DNA of 53,340 nucleotides from an uncultured Spirochaetota bacterium (GTDB lineage: Bacteria > Spirochaetota > Spirochaetia > Treponematales > UBA12059): the NCBI GenBank assembly GCA_937873275.1, contig CALMRC010000128.1, forward strand, positions 1 through 53,340. The letters run 5' to 3'. The notes beneath the pieces were generated by a model that was not told the DNA's origin, did not search any database, and was given only the letters and a program-made list of their open reading frames with translations. Each line of letters begins with the position of its first letter. The stretch's first letter is position 1. Shown piece by piece: positions 15,599-24,351 of this stretch. A program made the translations under genes and the position numbers.

Positions 15599-16993
15599 AT
15601 GAGCGACCAGCTGAGCCCGTCCTTCCCCATCCTCGTCGTGGACGACGAACGCTACGTGGTGGAGAGCATGGTGACGGCCCTCCGGAGCGAGGGGATCACC
15701 AACGTCTTCGGGATCTCCGACCCCGCGGAAGTCCTGGACCAGGTGGATTCCCTGGGGGCGGGCATCGTGGTGTTGGACCTGATCATGCCCGGTATCCCGG
15801 GGGAGGAGGTCCTGCGCCGCATCCGTCAGGAGCGCCCGGAGGTCTTCGTGGTCGTGGTCTCGGGGAACCGGGACATCGACCGGGCGGTGGACTGCATGCG
15901 CCAGGGCGCGGCGGACTACCTGCAGAAGCCGGTCCAGAAGGAGCGGCTCGTGGTCTGTCTGCGAAGGCTCATCGACGGCGTCTACCTCTCCCGGGAGAAC
16001 GAGTCCCTCCGCCGGCGCCTCCTGGACAAGCCCGCCGCCCCCCACCCCGCCTTCAACGGTATAATAACCTCGGATCCCTCCATGCTCTCGATCATGCGGT
16101 ACGTGGAGACCGCGGCCCAGAGCCCCCACCCCTTCCTGATCTACGGCGAGACGGGCACCGGAAAGGAACTCTTCGCCCGGGCCGTCCACGAAGTCTCCGG
16201 CCGGAGCGGGGACTTCGTGGCCCTGAACGCCGCCGGCCTGGACGACACGTTCTTCTCGGACACCCTCTTCGGGCACGTCACCGGGGCCTTCACCGGGGCC
16301 GTCCGGTCCCTCCCGGGCCTGGTGGAGAAGGCCCGGGACGGATCCCTCTTCCTGGACGAGATCGGGGAGATCCCTCCGGCCTCCCAGGTCAAGCTCCTGC
16401 GGCTCATCGAGACCGGGGAGTACTATCCCCTGGGTTCGGACCTCCTGCGCCGCAGCCGGGCCCGGATCATCCTGGCCACGAACCGGGACCTGGCGGCGGA
16501 GGTAGAAGGGGGCCGGTTCCGGAAGGACCTGTACTACCGCCTGAGCTCCCATCGGGTCGAGCTGCCCCCCCTCCGGAGCCGGAAGGGGGACATCCCCGCC
16601 CTGGTGGAGCACTTCCTGGCCTCGGTCTGCGGGGAAGGCCGTCCCCTACCGGCCCTGCCCCGGGCCCTGCTGGACCTCTTCCTGGCCTACGACTACCCGG
16701 GGAACGTCCGGGAGCTCGAGGCGATCGTCCGGGACTCCCTGAGATCGGGGTGCGAGGCGGCCTTCGATCCCGCGGTGCTCCGGGCGCGTCTGGGATCGCC
16801 CCGGCCCGGCACGCCGGAGGGACCCACCGCGGGACTCGGGTTTTCCGAGATCCTGCCCACCATCAAGCAGGCCACGGAGCTCCTGATCGAGGAGGCCCTG
16901 CGCCGGGCGGACGGCAACCAGGCCCAGGCGGCCCGGCTGCTCCGGATCAGTCCCCAGGCCGTAAGCAAGCGCTTGAAGAAACGGTCGGATTGA
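15599..16993 (+). CDS. Sigma-54-dependent response regulator (NtrC type)
   Basis: The 464-residue protein has the three NtrC domains. The receiver (1-120) has LVVDDER, the acceptor Asp in VVLDLIMPG and the Lys in YLQKPV. The AAA+ domain (about 150-375) has Walker A GETGTGKE, the sigma-54 contact loop GAFTGA, Walker B GSLFLDEIGE and the arginine-finger region FRKDLYYRL. The C-terminal Fis-like helix-turn-helix reads NQAQAARLLRISPQAVSKRL. Phosphorylated, it should open sigma-54 promoters. Divergence from the periplasmic-sensor kinase suggests the two are a pair, and a -24/-12 promoter just downstream suggests its target is the chemotaxis operon. Confidence 0.93.
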   Translation: MSDQLSPSFPILVVDDERYVVESMVTALRSEGITNVFGISDPAEVLDQVDSLGAGIVVLDLIMPGIPGEEVLRRIRQERPEVFVVVVSGNRDIDRAVDCMRQGAADYLQKPVQKERLVVCLRRLIDGVYLSRENESLRRRLLDKPAAPHPAFNGIITSDPSMLSIMRYVETAAQSPHPFLIYGETGTGKELFARAVHEVSGRSGDFVALNAAGLDDTFFSDTLFGHVTGAFTGAVRSLPGLVEKARDGSLFLDEIGEIPPASQVKLLRLIETGEYYPLGSDLLRRSRARIILATNRDLAAEVEGGRFRKDLYYRLSSHRVELPPLRSRKGDIPALVEHFLASVCGEGRPLPALPRALLDLFLAYDYPGNVRELEAIVRDSLRSGCEAAFDPAVLRARLGSPRPGTPEGPTAGLGFSEILPTIKQATELLIEEALRRADGNQAQAARLLRISPQAVSKRLKKRSD

Positions 16994-17169
16994 TCAACCT
17001 GGGTTGACGGGATCAACGGAGACCGGCAGACAACTAAATATTTGAACACAATGGAGTTATTTTAAAAATATACAAATATATCAATTTTGGTTTATTTCTA
17101 ACAAATCCTGTCATCTTGTGAATTGTTTGTATTTCTTTTATAGATAACATTTTATAAAAATTAAAATAG
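16994..17169. promoter_or_regulatory. AT-rich regulatory gap before the chemotaxis operon
   Basis: After a short inverted repeat (tcaacc-tg-ggttga, 16994-17007, no T-run) the sequence from about 17035 becomes roughly three-quarters A+T, unlike anything else left of 42 kb. It contains a sigma-70-like candidate, TTGTGA (17116-17121), 17-base spacer, TATAGA (17139-17144). It also holds a long-spaced inverted repeat, atacaaat (17070-17077) and gtttgtat (17125-17132, one mismatch), that could be enhancer sites for the adjacent NtrC-type activator. A minus-strand 66-codon frame here looks like chance. Confidence 0.55.
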
Positions 17170-17187
17170 TTGGCATGCATCCTGCTA
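17170..17187 (+). promoter_or_regulatory. Sigma-54 (-24/-12) promoter of the chemotaxis operon
   Basis: The sequence TTGGCATGCATCCTGCTA has GG (17172-17173) and GC (17184-17185) separated by exactly ten bases, and fits the consensus TTGGCACG-N4-TTGCT with two differences. The predicted start near 17197 is about four bases before the ATG at 17201. The gene for a GAFTGA-containing sigma-54 activator ends 176 bases upstream. Confidence 0.65.
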
Positions 17188-17200
17188 TATAAAAACCAGC

Positions 17201-19096
17201 ATGAAGCCCACGACGTCCGCGATCGAGTCAGCACCCCCCTACCCGGGAAAACGCATCCTTCTCGTGGAGGACGAGGCCATCATCGCCTTCGCGGAGGCGG
17301 AATCCCTCCGGGACCGGGGCTTCCAGGTCGACATCGCCCTGGACGAGGTCGACGCGGTCCGGAAGGCCTGCGATCCCTCCCGGCCGGTGGACCTGCTCCT
17401 CATGGACATCGACCTGGGGGCGGACCGGAACGGGGCGGAGGTGGCCCGGGCCATCGAAGCCCGCCGCCCGGTCCCCGTGCTCTTCCTGACTTCCCACACG
17501 GAAACCGTCACCCTGGACCTGGCCGCGGAGACCCGGTCCTACGGCTACGTCGTCAAGGACTCGGGGCCCGACGTCCTGGCAGCCTCGGTGCGCATGGCCT
17601 TCCGGCTCCATGAAGCCTACTCGGAGCTGGAAGCCTCCGAGTCCCGCCTCAAGCTCCAGCTCTGGCGGCTCGAGCTCCTGGACGAAGTCAACAAGCTCCT
17701 CGAGGACCGGGGCCTGTCCGCGGAGGACAGCCTCCGCCGGATCGCCCAGGGCATCGCCGAACGGTGGCGCCATCCCGATTCGGTCTGTGTCCGGATCAGC
17801 GCGGGGCAGGCCGACGTCCGCTGTCCCGGGTACGTGCACTCCCCCTGGAGGCTCTCCTCCCCGGTGAGCGTGGGCGGCCGCCAGGCGGGGATGGTGGAGG
17901 TGAGTTTCCGCAAGGCCGTGCCCCCGGTGGACGGAGAGACCTTCCTGCCCGAGGAGCGGCTGGTGGTGGACCTCATCGCCCGCCGCCTGGGCCTCTTCCT
18001 GGAGAAGCGCGAATACGAGGACCGTCTCCAGGAGAGCGCGGAGCGGTTCCGGCGCATCACCGAGGCCATGACCGACTACGTGTTCTCCGTCCGGTTCGCT
18101 CCGGGCAAGGATACGGTGCGGCACGGGCCGGGATGCCGGACCGTGACGGGCTACACGGAAGAGGAGCTGGAGCGGAAGCCCGAACTCCTCTCCCGGATGA
18201 TCCTGGAGGAAGACCGCAAGGCCGCCGCAACCCGGACGGCCCTGCTGAGGACCGGGAAGGACCAGGACCCCTTCGAGTACCGCATCCTCCGAAAGGACGG
18301 CGAAACCCGGTGGGTCCGGGAGACCGACGTCCTGGTGACCGACGGCTCCGGCCGGGTCCTGGGCTACGACGGGATCGTCCTGGACATCACGGAGCGGCGG
18401 GCAGCGGAGGAGGACCTGGAGAAGGCCCTGGAGGACCAGAACCGGCTCAAGCGGGAATTCCGCCATTACCTGAACAACTCCCTGGCCATCGTGGTGTCCC
18501 TCATCAACCTGGAGATGGGCCGGGTGTCCGGGGAGGCCTATAAGGAATTCGCCCGGAAGACGGAGATGCGGGTCTGCGCCCTGTCCTCGGCCTTCGAGTT
18601 CGCCGCCCGGGGGGAGGAGGGGGACCGGGTCCGCCTGGACGACTACCTGCGGTCCATCGCCTCCTCCATCGTAGGCATGCGGGCCCTCTCGGTCCGGGAA
18701 ACCTCCCTGTCCGTGGACGCAGAACCGATGGGAATCGATCCCGGGAGGGCCATACCCCTGGGACTGGCCGCCGCGGAGCTCGTGGACAACGCCCTTCGCC
18801 ATGCCTGCCCGCCCGAGGGCGGCGGCAGCGTCGAGGTCCGGCTGACCCGGGAAGACGGCGAGGCCCGGCTGGTCGTCTGCGACGAGGGCCCCGGGTTGCC
18901 GGGGGAGGTGGATCCCGCCGCCTGCCCCACCATCGGGCTGACCCTGGTCCGCCTCCTGGCCCAGCAGCTGGGCGGACGGGTCCTCTGCGACTGCTCCGGA
19001 GCCGGAACCCGGATCGGCGTGGCCTTTCCCGTCGGCGAGGAAACGCCCCCCGCCCCCGCCCTCCCGCCCCTAACCCAAGCCAGGAGCCCCCGATGA
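17201..19096 (+). CDS. Receiver-GAF-PAS histidine kinase (HisKA_2/HWE type)
   Basis: This 631-residue soluble protein starts with a receiver domain (about 15-140: LLVEDEAII, acceptor Asp in LLMDIDLG, FLTSHTE, VVKDSG). A GAF-like segment (about 150-265) and a PAS domain with PAC motif (about 285-405: YVFSVRF, YRILRKDGETRWV, GIVLDITERR) follow. The kinase core carries EFRHYLNNSLAIVVSLIN as H-box and the ATPase motifs AAELVDNALRHA and CDEGPGLPG. It therefore receives a phosphoryl signal and also makes one. It has no Shine-Dalgarno and the ATG follows the sigma-54 start by a few bases. Its stop overlaps cheA, so it is the first gene of the operon. Confidence 0.88.
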   Translation: MKPTTSAIESAPPYPGKRILLVEDEAIIAFAEAESLRDRGFQVDIALDEVDAVRKACDPSRPVDLLLMDIDLGADRNGAEVARAIEARRPVPVLFLTSHTETVTLDLAAETRSYGYVVKDSGPDVLAASVRMAFRLHEAYSELEASESRLKLQLWRLELLDEVNKLLEDRGLSAEDSLRRIAQGIAERWRHPDSVCVRISAGQADVRCPGYVHSPWRLSSPVSVGGRQAGMVEVSFRKAVPPVDGETFLPEERLVVDLIARRLGLFLEKREYEDRLQESAERFRRITEAMTDYVFSVRFAPGKDTVRHGPGCRTVTGYTEEELERKPELLSRMILEEDRKAAATRTALLRTGKDQDPFEYRILRKDGETRWVRETDVLVTDGSGRVLGYDGIVLDITERRAAEEDLEKALEDQNRLKREFRHYLNNSLAIVVSLINLEMGRVSGEAYKEFARKTEMRVCALSSAFEFAARGEEGDRVRLDDYLRSIASSIVGMRALSVRETSLSVDAEPMGIDPGRAIPLGLAAAELVDNALRHACPPEGGGSVEVRLTREDGEARLVVCDEGPGLPGEVDPAACPTIGLTLVRLLAQQLGGRVLCDCSGAGTRIGVAFPVGEETPPAPALPPLTQARSPR

Positions 19097-21426
19097 AGAA
19101 AAAGGACGTGGACGAGCAGACCCGGGAAATCATCGAATCCTTCGTGGCGGAGGGATTCGAACGCCTGGACGACGCGGAGGCCCAGCTGGGCAAGATGGAC
19201 CGGGCCTGCGAGGACGACTGCCTCAAGACCGTGTTCCGGCTCTTCCATTCCGTGAAGGGTTCCGCGGGCTTCCTGGACTTCGTGGCGGTCAAGGAGCTGA
19301 CCCACGAGGCGGAAACCCTGCTCGAGCTCTTCATCAAGGAGGGATACGAGGTAACCCCGGATTCCCTGGACGTGATCTACGCCACCATCGACGTGCTCCG
19401 GGAGATGATCGAGACCATCGAGGCGGAGTATACGGACGAGTCCATGACGGACCGGGGCCGCGCCCAGTCCGCGGCGGTCCGCGCCATGGTCGCGAACCTC
19501 CGTGCGGCCGGGCCCGCGGGCGCCTCCGCCGCACAGGAGGCCGCCGCGGCCCCGGCCGCGGCGGCCCCCGATGAGGCGGGTCCGGTCACCGCGGAGCCCC
19601 CGGACAATCCCGGCCCGGAAATCGTCCCCAACGAGATCTTCCTGTCCGAACTGGCCAGCCGGGACCTGGCGGAACGCTTCCTGGCGGAATGCGCCGACAT
19701 TCTCGAAGGGGTCGAGCGGAAGGCCCTGGACCTGCCGGCCTCCCCGGACGGGACGGAACTGGTGAACGACATCTTCCGGGCGATCCACACCCTCAAGGGG
19801 AACGCCGGGTACTTCGGTTACGCCTTCCTGGAGCGGCGCTGCATGGCCGCCGAGGGCGTCCTGGACGAGGTCCGGAAGGGCCGGATGCCCCGGAACGAGG
19901 CCCTGACCAACCGGATCATCGCCTTCGTGGACGAGGTCCGGGCCGGGATCGCCACGGTGTCCCTCCGGGAGCCCGGAAGCGTCCCCGAGCCCGCGCCGGA
20001 GCCCGCGCCGAGCAGCTCCGCCCCGGGAACCCCCGGGTCCCCCGCTCCGGCCGCGGCTCCGGCCTACCGGCCCATCGGGGAGATCCTGGTGGACCTGGGG
20101 GCCGCCCGGGAGGAGGACGTCCAGAAGGCCCTGGATCTCCAGGAAAAGCCCGTGGGCGAGATCCTGGTCGACTCCGGGGCGGTGAAGCCCGAGGACGTGG
20201 AGAAGGCCCTGGGCATCCAGAAGGCCGCCGCGGCGGACCGCCCCCGGGGAGAGGAGATCCAGCGCAAGGAGATCCGGGTGGACACCGCCAAGCTGGACAA
20301 GCTCTTCGAGCTGGTGGGCGAGCTGATCACCGCGGAGGCCATGGTCTTCAACTCCCCGGACCTCAAGGGGCTCAAGCTGGACCGCTTCAACAAGGCGGCC
20401 CTGGGCCTGTCCAAGATCAGCCGGGAAATCCAGGAGACCACCATGATGATCCGCATGGTGCCCCTGGAATCCCTCTTCCACAAGATGACCCGCCTGGTCC
20501 ACGACCTCTCCCGGAAGTTCGACAAGCCCGTGGAGCTCCGGGTGACGGGCCAGGAGACGGAGATGGACAAGAACGTGATCGAGCAGATCTCCGACCCCCT
20601 GGTCCACATCCTGCGGAACGCCGTGGACCACGGGATCGAGACCGCCCCGGTCCGGGCCCAACGGGGCAAGCCCGCCGTCGCCGCTGTGGACCTGGAGGCC
20701 CGGTACGAGGGCTCCGAGATCTGGATCACCGTGCGGGACGACGGGGCGGGCCTGAACCGGGAGAAGATCCTGGCCGCCGCCGAGAAGAAGGGCCTCCTGA
20801 AGGCGGATCCCGCGACCCTGCCGGACGAGGAGGTCTGGCGCTTCATCTTCGAGCCCGGATTCTCCACCGCGGACAAGGTGTCCGAGGTCTCCGGCCGGGG
20901 CGTCGGGATGGACGTGGTGAACAAGAACCTGGAGCGGATCCGGGGCCGGGTGGACATCCGGTCCCAGGCCGGCGCGGGGACGGAGTTCACCCTCAAGATC
21001 CCCCTGACCATGGCCATCATCGACGGCCTGACGCTCCGGTCCGGGGGAAGCTTCTACTCGGTCCCCCTGGGGGACATCCTGGAATTCTTCAAGGCCGTCC
21101 CCTCCCAGCTCACGACCACGAACAAGGGCGAGGAGGTGATCAATCTCCGGGGGACCATCCTGCCCCTGCTGAAGCTGGGGGAACTCTTCCGGATCCCCGG
21201 GGCGACGGTCGACCCCCTGGCGGGCATCATCATCGTGGTCAAGAGCGCGGACCGGAAGGCCTGTCTCCTGATCGACGAGGTGGTGGGGAACCAGCAGATC
21301 GTGGTCAAGTCCCTGTCCGAGTACCTGGGCAAGGTGGACGGCATCTCGGGGTGCTCCATCCTGGGGGACGGGACGGTCAGTTTCATCGTGGATACCGGGA
21401 GGCTGCTCTCCCTGGCTCTGGAATGA
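19093..21426 (+). CDS. cheA: Chemotaxis histidine kinase CheA with two Hpt domains
   Basis: The 777-residue protein has two phosphotransfer domains, each with its histidine: LFHSVKGSAGFL at about 53-64 and IHTLKGNAGYFGY at about 231-243. A Pro/Ala linker precedes a pair of 24-residue repeats (about 326-376) of the form GEILVDxG...KAL..Q that resembles MshEN-type nucleotide-binding repeats. Then come the dimerisation domain (KLFELVGELITAEAMV), the ATPase core (HILRNAVDHGIE, DDGAGLN, GRGVGMDVV) and a CheW-like regulatory domain. It should phosphorylate the two CheY proteins and CheB from receptor arrays formed with CheW. It overlaps the upstream kinase gene by four bases. Two Hpt domains and the repeats are unusual compared with the enterobacterial CheA. 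Confidence 0.95.
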   Translation: MKKKDVDEQTREIIESFVAEGFERLDDAEAQLGKMDRACEDDCLKTVFRLFHSVKGSAGFLDFVAVKELTHEAETLLELFIKEGYEVTPDSLDVIYATIDVLREMIETIEAEYTDESMTDRGRAQSAAVRAMVANLRAAGPAGASAAQEAAAAPAAAAPDEAGPVTAEPPDNPGPEIVPNEIFLSELASRDLAERFLAECADILEGVERKALDLPASPDGTELVNDIFRAIHTLKGNAGYFGYAFLERRCMAAEGVLDEVRKGRMPRNEALTNRIIAFVDEVRAGIATVSLREPGSVPEPAPEPAPSSSAPGTPGSPAPAAAPAYRPIGEILVDLGAAREEDVQKALDLQEKPVGEILVDSGAVKPEDVEKALGIQKAAAADRPRGEEIQRKEIRVDTAKLDKLFELVGELITAEAMVFNSPDLKGLKLDRFNKAALGLSKISREIQETTMMIRMVPLESLFHKMTRLVHDLSRKFDKPVELRVTGQETEMDKNVIEQISDPLVHILRNAVDHGIETAPVRAQRGKPAVAAVDLEARYEGSEIWITVRDDGAGLNREKILAAAEKKGLLKADPATLPDEEVWRFIFEPGFSTADKVSEVSGRGVGMDVVNKNLERIRGRVDIRSQAGAGTEFTLKIPLTMAIIDGLTLRSGGSFYSVPLGDILEFFKAVPSQLTTTNKGEEVINLRGTILPLLKLGELFRIPGATVDPLAGIIIVVKSADRKACLLIDEVVGNQQIVVKSLSEYLGKVDGISGCSILGDGTVSFIVDTGRLLSLALE

Positions 21427-21472
21427 ACCGCGACGCCTTGCGCCGCACGGAATCTTGCGTAGGAGGAAGGGT

Positions 21473-23797
21473 ATGAAGATTTTGGCGAAACTGCTTCTGG
21501 GCTTCCTGGCCGTGGCGGCGCTCTGCGGCGTGGTGGGCATCGTGGGGGTCACGCGGTTCGGAGTACTGATCGACGACCTGGAACGGATCCAAACGGAGAC
21601 CATTCCCTCCATCACGACCCTGTACAACCTGCGGGGGGAGGTCCTGAAAATCAAGTCGGCCGTGCGATCCGTCGTCAACCCCCTGGGCGCGGGGAACCCG
21701 GAGTTCCTCAAGCGCCAGAAGGACAACTTCGACGCGGCCCGCGAGGCCCAGAACAAGCACATCGAGGAATTCGAGAAGATCCAGATGGTCGAGGAGGAGG
21801 AGAAGCTCTGGGAGGCCACCAAGGAGCACCTCGCCAAGGCCAAGGCCTACAACGATTCCATCTGGGCGCTGATCGGACAGTCGGAGAAGACCGAGGATCC
21901 CGAGGTCCGGGCGGCCATTTACGCCCAACTGTTCGAGAAAATCGACGGAGCAGAGCGGACCATCTTCGACGACTACATCGCCTCGCTCCAGAAGGTGATC
22001 GACTACGACGTAGCTCACTATGGAAACGAGCTGGTCGACGAATCCCAGACCGAAGCCGTCGTCGGACGCACGACCCTGATCCTCGTCACCGTTCTGTCGT
22101 TCCTGGTGGCCCTGGCCCTGGGCATCCTCCTGGGAACCTCCATCAGCCGGTCCCTGCGCAAGGCCGTCGCGGTCCTGGACAAGCTGGCGGAGGGGAACAT
22201 CGGGGACCGCCTGGAGGTCAAGTCCAAGGACGAGTTCCGGCAGGTCGCCGCCTCCCTGAACCTCGTGGCGGACACCATCCAGGCCCTGATCGCGGACATG
22301 AACCACATGTCCTCGGAGCACGACGCCGGAGACATCGACGTCAAGCTGGACGAGGGCCGGTTCAAAGGCGCGTACAAGGAAATGGCGACGGGGGTCAATA
22401 CCATGGTCTTCGGCCACATCGCGGTCAAGAAGAAGGCCATGGCCTGTATCGCGGAGTTCTCCCGGGGCAATTTCGAGGCGCCCCTCGAGAAGTTCCCGGG
22501 CAAGAAGGCCTTCATCAACGACAACGTGGAGCTCCTACGGACCAATCTCAAGAACCTCATCGCCGACGCGAACATGCTCTCCCAGGCCGCCCTCGAGGGC
22601 AGGCTGCAGACCCGAGCCGAGGCCTCCAAGCACCAGGGGGACTTCCGGAAGATCGTGGAGGGGGTCAACCAGACCCTGGACCTGGTCATCACCCCCATCA
22701 ACGAGACCATCTCCATCCTGAAGCACATGGCCGAGGGGGACCTGACCGCCTCCATGACCGGGGACTACAAGGGGGACTTCGACGTCCTCAAGAAGGCCCT
22801 GACGGACTCCCTGGAGTCCATCAACGAGCTTCTGGGCCAGGTGAACATCGCGGTGGACCAGGTGGCCTCCGGCTCCGTCCAGGTGTCCCAGGCCAGCCAG
22901 GCCCTGTCCCAGGGCGCCACCGAACAGGCCTCCTCCCTGGAGGAGATCACCTCCTCCATCACCGAGGTGGCCAGCCAGACCAAGCAGAACACCGAGAGCG
23001 CCATCCAGGTGAACGGCCTGGCCAAGACCGCCAAGGACGACGCGGAGCAAGGCAACCAGCAGATGAAGGACCTGGTGGCCGCCATGAACGACATCAACCA
23101 GAGCGCCGAGGAGATCCGGAAGATCGTGAAGGCCATCGACGACATCTCCTTCCAGATCAACCTGCTGGCCCTGAACGCCAACGTGGAGGCAGCCCGGGCG
23201 GGCAAATACGGCAAGGGCTTCGCGGTGGTGGCCGAGGAGGTCCGCAACCTGGCCGTCCGGTCCGCCAGCTCCGTCAAGGACACCACCCGGATGGTGGACG
23301 AGGCCATCGGCAACATCGAGAAGGGGAACGCCCTGGTGGACGTCACCGCCAAGCAGCTCACCTCCATCGTGGACGGGGCCGCCAAGGTCGCGGTCCTGGC
23401 GGAGGAGGTGGCCACGGCGGGCAAGGAGCAGTCCCAGGGCCTGGAGCAGATCACCCTGGGCCTCAACCAGATCGACCAGGTCACCCAGTCCAACACGGCC
23501 AGCGCGGAGGAAAGCGCGTCCGCGTCGGAGGAGCTCTCGTCCCAGGCCCAGCAGGTCAAGGCCATGCTCGGCCGCTTCAAGCTCCGGGCTTCGGACAAGA
23601 ACCTCAACAACGCCGAGATGATCCAGATGCTCAAGAACGAGCTCGCCCGGCAGGGCGGAGGGCGGACCGCCCCGGCCCTGTCCATCGCTCCCCGGGCCGC
23701 CGAACCCGCCAAGGCCAAGAAACCCGCCCTGGCCGCGGCCCGGCTCAACCCGGCGGAGGTGATCGCCCTGGACGACGACAACTTCGGAAAGTTCTGA
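21473..23797 (+). CDS. Methyl-accepting chemotaxis protein with C-terminal pentapeptide
   Basis: AGGAGGAAGG before the ATG at 21473 fixes the start. The 774-residue protein has a first membrane helix at 7-28, a helical periplasmic four-helix-bundle-type sensor domain, and a second helix at about 200-222. HAMP and several further HAMP-like repeats (about 222-440) lead to a long signalling coiled coil whose tip reads DDISFQINLLALNANVEAAR. A flexible Ala/Pro tail of about 50 residues ends in NFGKF, which fits the x-aromatic-x-x-aromatic pentapeptide that docks CheR or CheB. Being next to cheA and cheW, it is likely a main receptor of this system. Confidence 0.93.
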   Translation: MKILAKLLLGFLAVAALCGVVGIVGVTRFGVLIDDLERIQTETIPSITTLYNLRGEVLKIKSAVRSVVNPLGAGNPEFLKRQKDNFDAAREAQNKHIEEFEKIQMVEEEEKLWEATKEHLAKAKAYNDSIWALIGQSEKTEDPEVRAAIYAQLFEKIDGAERTIFDDYIASLQKVIDYDVAHYGNELVDESQTEAVVGRTTLILVTVLSFLVALALGILLGTSISRSLRKAVAVLDKLAEGNIGDRLEVKSKDEFRQVAASLNLVADTIQALIADMNHMSSEHDAGDIDVKLDEGRFKGAYKEMATGVNTMVFGHIAVKKKAMACIAEFSRGNFEAPLEKFPGKKAFINDNVELLRTNLKNLIADANMLSQAALEGRLQTRAEASKHQGDFRKIVEGVNQTLDLVITPINETISILKHMAEGDLTASMTGDYKGDFDVLKKALTDSLESINELLGQVNIAVDQVASGSVQVSQASQALSQGATEQASSLEEITSSITEVASQTKQNTESAIQVNGLAKTAKDDAEQGNQQMKDLVAAMNDINQSAEEIRKIVKAIDDISFQINLLALNANVEAARAGKYGKGFAVVAEEVRNLAVRSASSVKDTTRMVDEAIGNIEKGNALVDVTAKQLTSIVDGAAKVAVLAEEVATAGKEQSQGLEQITLGLNQIDQVTQSNTASAEESASASEELSSQAQQVKAMLGRFKLRASDKNLNNAEMIQMLKNELARQGGGRTAPALSIAPRAAEPAKAKKPALAAARLNPAEVIALDDDNFGKF

Positions 23798-23807
23798 GGG
23801 TAGGGCC

Positions 23808-24335
23808 ATGGCGGAAACGGCACGAAAGGAAACCCTCGACGACGTGATGGTCGCCGAGGACGAGAACGAGGACACCCAGGCCAACAAGTACCTCTTCTTC
23901 CGGATCGGCAAGGAGTCGTACGGGATCGGCATCCGGCACATCATCGAGATCATCGAGGTGCAGAAGATCTCCTCGGTCCCGGACATGCCCGCCTACGTGA
24001 AGGGGGTCATCAACCTGCGGGGCAAGGTGATCCCGGTGGTGGACCTCCGCCTGAGGTTCAACCTGGAGGAGCGGGGCTACGACGACCGCACCTGCACGGT
24101 GGTGACCGAGGTGGACGGAACCCTGATCGGCTTCATCGTGGATACCGTGGAGGAGGTCCTGGAGATCCCCGAAAACCAGGTGGAGCCGGCGCCCAAGTTC
24201 CGGTCCGCCAGCGGGAAGGACCGGTACATCCAGGGCCTGGGGAAGGTCGGGGAGGCCGTGAAGATACTCCTGGACGTGGAGAAGATCGTCCGCGAGGACG
24301 ACACCCGCCTGATCGAGGCGGCGGCCTCGGCGTAG
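23808..24335 (+). CDS. cheW: Chemotaxis adaptor CheW
   Basis: The 175-residue protein consists of one CheW SH3-like double barrel with an acidic N-terminal extension. Recognisable segments are YGIGIRHIIEIIE, VKGVINLRGKVIPVVDLR and FIVDTVEEVLEIP. It links receptors to CheA. It lies 10 bases after the receptor gene and 16 before cheR. Confidence 0.95.
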   Translation: MAETARKETLDDVMVAEDENEDTQANKYLFFRIGKESYGIGIRHIIEIIEVQKISSVPDMPAYVKGVINLRGKVIPVVDLRLRFNLEERGYDDRTCTVVTEVDGTLIGFIVDTVEEVLEIPENQVEPAPKFRSASGKDRYIQGLGKVGEAVKILLDVEKIVREDDTRLIEAAASA

Positions 24336-24351
24336 GGCAAGGAAGCCGGCC

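Noticed and set aside
16994-17007. Inverted repeat tcaacc-tg-ggttga after the NtrC-type gene as a terminator
   Set aside because: The stem is only six base pairs and has no T-run. It may instead be a protein-binding site.
17034-17234. 66-codon minus-strand ORF in the AT-rich gap
   Set aside because: It runs through the sigma-54 promoter into the receiver-kinase gene, has no ribosome-binding site, and its composition merely reflects A/T-rich codons.
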